Shown here: positions 5,257-7,564 of the stretch, in pieces
Numbering within the stretch: position 1 is the first letter of the stretch
Layout: each line of letters opens with the position of its first letter
DNA from: Candidatus Tectimicrobiota bacterium
Lineage (GTDB): Bacteria; UBA8248
Length of the DNA stretch: 7,564 nt
Direction of reading: 5' to 3'
Assembly (NCBI GenBank): GCA_016184445.1
Contig: JACPCT010000139.1
Coordinates: 1 to 7,564, forward strand
The notes under the pieces: generated by a model
Told to the model about the DNA's origin: nothing
The model's database searches: none
What the model saw: only the letters and a program-made list of their open reading frames with translations
Made by a program: the position numbers and the translations under genes

Positions 5257-6327
5257 ATGGCATTGTACGCCATGCACGGGACAAGCCGCCTTATAGGAAT
5301 GGGCCTCGCCCTCCTGGCCGTGGGGTGTCTCGCCGCGGGCTGGGCCGGCCGGGCCCTCGCGGCCGCCGCGGCGGGCGGGGTGGTGATCGGGACGGTGCTC
5401 GACCTCTCGGGCCCGGGAGCGGCCGAGGGCAAGGAGGCCCGGGACGCTCTCCTCGTCGAGCTCGAGCGGGCCAACCGGGCGGGCGGGGGGATCGCGGGGC
5501 GGGGCATCGTCCTGCTGGGGGTGGACACCGGGGGCCGGCCCGCCCAGGCGGCCGAGGCGGTCCAGGCGCTGGCCCGGGAGCAGGAGGCGGCGGCCGTCAT
5601 CGGCCCGGCCGGCATCCCGGAGGCGCGGGCGGCCGCCCGCGAGGCCGGGCGCCAGCAGATCCTCCTCTTCACCCTGACGGCGCCCGAGGAGCTGTTCGAG
5701 CCGGCGCGGCCCTGGGTGTTCTCCACGGCGGTGCCCGCCTCCCTGGGGGCGCGGGCCATCCTCTCCCACATGACGGCGGTGGGGGCCACCCGGATGGCGC
5801 TGCTGGGCGCGGGGGACGCGCAGGGGGCCGAGGGGCGCTCCCAGCTGAGCGCGCTGGCGCCCCAGGCGGGCATCTCCCTCCTGATGAACGAGGCCTACCG
5901 CGCCGACGAGCACAACTTCCTCCCCTTCCTGCACCAGGCGCGGGTGCGCGGGGTGGAGGCCTTCGTCCACTGGGGCGGGCCGGCGGCCCAGCTCGCCCTG
6001 GTGCGCGCCCGCATGGCGCTGGACCTGGGAGTGCCCGTCTACTTCGGAACGGCGCTCGGCTCCGCGCTTGACCTCAAAGAGGCGGGCCGCGCCGCCGAGG
6101 GGGTGGTGTTCCCGGCGGCGCGGGTGCCGGCGGCGGGGATCCTGCCCCCCGACGCCCCGGGCCTGCGCGAGCTCGCCGAGTTCCGCGAGGCCTTCATCCG
6201 GCGCTACCGGCGCCCGCCCGAGGGCGTGGCCGGCTTCGCCCACAACGGCCTGGGGCCGGATTCGCTGGTCATGGTCCGGATCAAGGGGGGGAAGTGGACC
6301 CTGGTGACCGTCCCCGGGGAGCGGTGA
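5257..6327 (+). CDS. Periplasmic LivK-type (Peripla_BP_6) substrate-binding protein, internally shortened
   Basis: The protein has 356 residues. A signal sequence covers about 1-36 (basic HGTSR, hydrophobic core, then RALA). LAVGC at 20-24 resembles a lipobox, with Ala instead of Leu at -3, so it may be a lipoprotein. The body matches the branched-chain-amino-acid ABC transporter binding-protein family: IGTVLDLSGPGA, NRAGGGIAGRGI, AAAVIGPAG, FSTAVPASLGARA and DEHNFLPFL. The ligand cannot be deduced. Near the C terminus GVAGFA (about 323-328) runs directly into HNGLGPDSLVMVRIKGGKWTLV. Relatives have roughly 50 residues between these two segments, so a helical portion appears to be lost without breaking the frame. 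No permease or ATPase gene is adjacent. ATG 5257 is taken as the start; ATG 5272 is possible and neither has a good ribosome site. Confidence 0.82.
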   Translation: MALYAMHGTSRLIGMGLALLAVGCLAAGWAGRALAAAAAGGVVIGTVLDLSGPGAAEGKEARDALLVELERANRAGGGIAGRGIVLLGVDTGGRPAQAAEAVQALAREQEAAAVIGPAGIPEARAAAREAGRQQILLFTLTAPEELFEPARPWVFSTAVPASLGARAILSHMTAVGATRMALLGAGDAQGAEGRSQLSALAPQAGISLLMNEAYRADEHNFLPFLHQARVRGVEAFVHWGGPAAQLALVRARMALDLGVPVYFGTALGSALDLKEAGRAAEGVVFPAARVPAAGILPPDAPGLRELAEFREAFIRRYRRPPEGVAGFAHNGLGPDSLVMVRIKGGKWTLVTVPGER

Positions 6328-6370
6328 CTTTCTATATAGTACAAATAATTAATATAAATAAAATATATAC
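6328..6370. other. Extremely AT-rich spacer
   Basis: Only 4 of 40 bases at 6331-6370 are G or C, in a window otherwise near 70% G/C. It contains the palindrome CTATATAG (6332-6339) and no reading frame that looks real. It starts right after the binding-protein stop codon and lies 66 or more nt upstream of the iscR -35 box. It may be a curved or protein-bound upstream element, or a remnant of inserted DNA. The whole 227-nt gap 6328-6554 contains no gene I can support. Confidence 0.5.
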
Positions 6371-6381
6371 TCCGTCCTGAA

Positions 6382-6414
6382 AAGATGAGGCCGATTTTTT
6401 GGGGAAATCATCTT
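6382..6414. repeat. 7-bp inverted repeat with T-rich loop upstream of iscR
   Basis: AAGATGA (6382-6388) and TCATCTT (6408-6414) are exact inverse complements around a 19-nt spacer containing TTTTTT and GGGG. An alternative small stem is GATTT/AAATC (6393-6397 with 6405-6409). It is neither a good terminator nor a known operator. Confidence 0.3.
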
Positions 6415-6435
6415 GGATTGATTGGCCTTCGCGGG

Positions 6436-6464
6436 TTGACAAGCGGGGAGGAGAGCCGTATATA
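6436..6464 (+). promoter_or_regulatory. Sigma70-type promoter of the iscRS operon
   Basis: A perfect -35 TTGACA (6436-6441) is followed after exactly 17 nt by TATATA (6459-6464). Transcription should start near 6471, leaving a leader of about 84 nt before the iscR ATG. It is the only good promoter in the gap and is oriented towards iscR. Confidence 0.75.
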
Positions 6465-6468
6465 TACG
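6457..6468. promoter_or_regulatory. 12-bp palindrome over the iscR -10 box, candidate autoregulatory operator
   Basis: CGTATATATACG is a perfect palindrome that contains the -10 element. Rrf2-family regulators usually repress their own promoter by binding a palindrome at this position, so it is a plausible site for the downstream regulator. It does not match the longer E. coli IscR type 1 consensus, and alternating TA is weak evidence of specificity. Confidence 0.45.
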
Positions 6469-6480
6469 ATGAATTCAATC

Positions 6481-6504
6481 GGCGATCAATTGAGTCGCCT
6501 TTTT
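6481..6504 (+). terminator. Terminator-like hairpin in the iscR leader (possible attenuator)
   Basis: GGCGA (6481-6485) pairs with TCGCC (6495-6499) around TCAATTGAG, followed by TTTTT (6500-6504). The layout is that of a small intrinsic terminator, but it sits only about 10-34 nt into the predicted transcript and 50 nt before iscR. Either it attenuates iscRS transcription, or it ends transcripts from upstream, or the stem is too short (5 bp) to work. Confidence 0.5.
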
Positions 6505-6554
6505 CGTCCCCGCCCCGGTAGGCGTGAAGGCCCGGCACGGAGGGTAGAGAGCCC

Positions 6555-6980
6555 ATGTTCACCCTCTCCAAGCGCACCGACTACGGCCTGATGGCGCTCG
6601 CCTACTTGGCCGAGCAGGGCGAGGGCGAGGCCACCAACGCCCGGGCCATCGCGGCGGCCTACTGCATCCCCGCCGAGCTCCTGGCCAAGACGATGCAGAC
6701 GCTCGCCCGGAGCGGCATCGTGGAGTCGCGCAACGGCCCCAAGGGCGGCTACGTCCTCTCGCGGCGGCCCGAGTCGATCAGCGTGGCGGAGGTCCTCCGC
6801 GCGATCGAGGGGCCCATCGCGATGGCGATCTGCCAGGCGGGCGAGACCACCGACTGCGACCAGTACCGGCACTGCCCCATCGCGCGGCCGATGGAGCGCA
6901 TCCAGCGCAAGGTCACCAGCCTGCTGGAAGGGATGACGCTGCTCGACATGATTGGCACCCCTGTGGGAGAACCCCGATGA
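6555..6980 (+). CDS. iscR: Rrf2-family transcriptional regulator, IscR-like, probable Fe-S sensor
   Basis: The protein has 141 residues. A winged helix at the N terminus starts [19 protein letters not shown]; the recognition region includes [22 protein letters not shown] and the wing [12 protein letters not shown] (59-70), the family signature. C93, C101 and C107 are candidate cluster ligands, spaced C-x7-C-x5-C. E. coli IscR has C-x5-C-x5-C plus a His three residues after the last Cys, and the equivalent here is Ala. D9 (in TDYGL) could be a fourth ligand, as the N-terminal Asp is in NsrR, but that is inference. The role is assigned mainly from context: the stop codon overlaps the start of iscS (ATGA), as in iscRS operons. 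The ATG is supported by GGAGGG at 6539-6544, 10 nt upstream. It is likely autoregulated through the promoter palindrome. Confidence 0.88.
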   Translation: MFTLSKRTDYGLMALAYLAEQGEGEATNARAIAAAYCIPAELLAKTMQTLARSGIVESRNGPKGGYVLSRRPESISVAEVLRAIEGPIAMAICQAGETTDCDQYRHCPIARPMERIQRKVTSLLEGMTLLDMIGTPVGEPR

Positions 6981-7564
6981 GCCTGAAGTTCCCCATCTAC
7001 ATGGACTACCAGGCCACCACCCCGACCGACCCCCGGGTGGTGGAGGAGATGCTGCCCTACTTCAACGAGAAGTTCGGCAACGCGGCCAGCCGCAACCACT
7101 CCTACGGGTGGGAGGCGGAGAAGGCCGTGGACACCGCCCGCGAGAAGATCGCCGCCGCGGTCGGCGCCGACCCGCGCGAGATCGTCTTCACGAGCGGGGC
7201 GACCGAGTCCGACAACATGGCCCTCAAGGGCGTGGCCGAGATGTACAAGAGCAAGGGCAAGCACGTCATCACTTCGGCCATCGAGCACAAGGCCATCATC
7301 GACTCGGCCAAGCGGCTCGAGACCTGGGGCTTCGACGTGACCTACATCGAGCCCCCCACCGACGGCATCACCACGGCCGAGATGGTGAGGCAGCACCTGC
7401 GGGACGACACCATCCTCGTCTCCATCATGACGGCCAACAACGAGGTGGGCGTCCTGAACGAGGTCAAGGGGATCGGCCAGCTCTGCCGCGAGAAGCGCGT
7501 CCTCTTCCACACCGACGCCACCCAGGGCTACGGCAAGGTGCCCATAAACGTGGACGACATGTGC
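6977..7564 (+). CDS. iscS: Cysteine desulfurase, N-terminal 196 residues, 3' end outside window
   Basis: This PLP enzyme takes sulfur from cysteine and hands it to the Fe-S scaffold protein. The visible part covers the first half of a fold-type I aminotransferase: MDYQATTPTDPRV, GNAASRNHSYG, IVFTSGATESDN (cofactor phosphate loop), and PLP-contacting H104 (IEHKAI), N155 (TANNEVG), D180 and Q183 (HTDATQGYGKVPI). These residue numbers coincide with those of E. coli IscS, so the start is well supported. The PLP lysine, expected around residue 206, and the catalytic Cys loop lie beyond the window. The ATG overlaps the iscR stop codon by 4 nt and has GGGAGA 7 nt upstream, so translation is coupled. 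It is expected to continue into iscU and other assembly genes. Confidence 0.97.
   Translation, partial: MSLKFPIYMDYQATTPTDPRVVEEMLPYFNEKFGNAASRNHSYGWEAEKAVDTAREKIAAAVGADPREIVFTSGATESDNMALKGVAEMYKSKGKHVITSAIEHKAIIDSAKRLETWGFDVTYIEPPTDGITTAEMVRQHLRDDTILVSIMTANNEVGVLNEVKGIGQLCREKRVLFHTDATQGYGKVPINVDDMC

Noticed and set aside
5214..6243. Frames opposite the binding-protein gene, including one of 530 codons running into mutY
   Set aside because: They consist of His/Arg/Gly-rich sequence typical of antisense frames in G/C-rich genes; the part inside mutY is a wrong-frame translation.
6307..6330. Terminator at the end of the binding-protein gene (ACCGTCCCC/GGGGAGCGGT)
   Set aside because: The central TCCCCGGGGA is palindromic, but a hairpin would have almost no loop and one bulge, and only TTTCT follows; not convincing.
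6332..6591. Small frames in the AT-rich gap before iscR (81 codons on -, 68 on +)
   Set aside because: They have no ribosome site that fits, no recognisable motif, and overlap the promoter and hairpin.
6749..7510. 253-codon - strand frame opposite iscR and iscS
   Set aside because: It is the antisense of two well recognised genes and has no family resemblance of its own.

Overview
The window reads as a high-GC, Gram-negative chromosome. Most genes have G/C at nearly every third codon position, two products carry export signals, and there is a divergent branched-chain-amino-acid-type binding protein. The gene set would suit a proteobacterium or a related uncultured lineage such as Rokubacteria, NC10 or Tectomicrobia, but the sequence alone does not fix the taxon. 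Nothing looks like phage, transposase, CRISPR, rRNA or tRNA.

Left part (1-2850, + strand): the 3' end of a hybrid sensor kinase (tail of a receiver-like domain, a complete receiver, an HPt domain). It is followed 1 nt later by a stand-alone response regulator with an unusual short C-terminal module. Next come a thioredoxin-type arsenate reductase (arsC) and an exported GlcG/HbpS-like protein. The block closes with a clear intrinsic terminator at 2820-2850.

Middle (2869-4081, - strand): a two-gene toxin-antitoxin operon of the VapBC45 type. A large antitoxin (N-terminal HTH, C-terminal DUF433) comes first and overlaps the start of a PIN-like toxin. This segment is distinctly poorer in G/C (21 of 60 bases at 3601-3660, against 44 of 60 at 4621-4680 in the next gene). 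It has its own extended -10 promoter and a perfect inverted repeat in its leader that covers the ribosome-binding site. It looks like an acquired island.

Right of it, mutY (- strand) faces away from a periplasmic substrate-binding protein gene (+ strand). Both are recognisable but each lacks an internal stretch that its family normally has, without loss of frame.

Right end (6328-7564, + strand): an unusually AT-rich spacer leads into a promoter with a consensus -35, a -10 inside a 12-bp palindrome, and a terminator-like hairpin in the leader. Then come an Rrf2/IscR-type regulator and, with a 4-nt overlap, the cysteine desulfurase IscS, which runs off the window. These two begin an iron-sulfur cluster assembly operon that is probably autoregulated. 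MutY and possibly the IscR-like protein are Fe-S proteins, so they depend on this pathway.

The most interesting items are the VapBC45-like island with its SD-covering repeat, the iscR leader, and the paired internal losses in mutY and the binding-protein gene.
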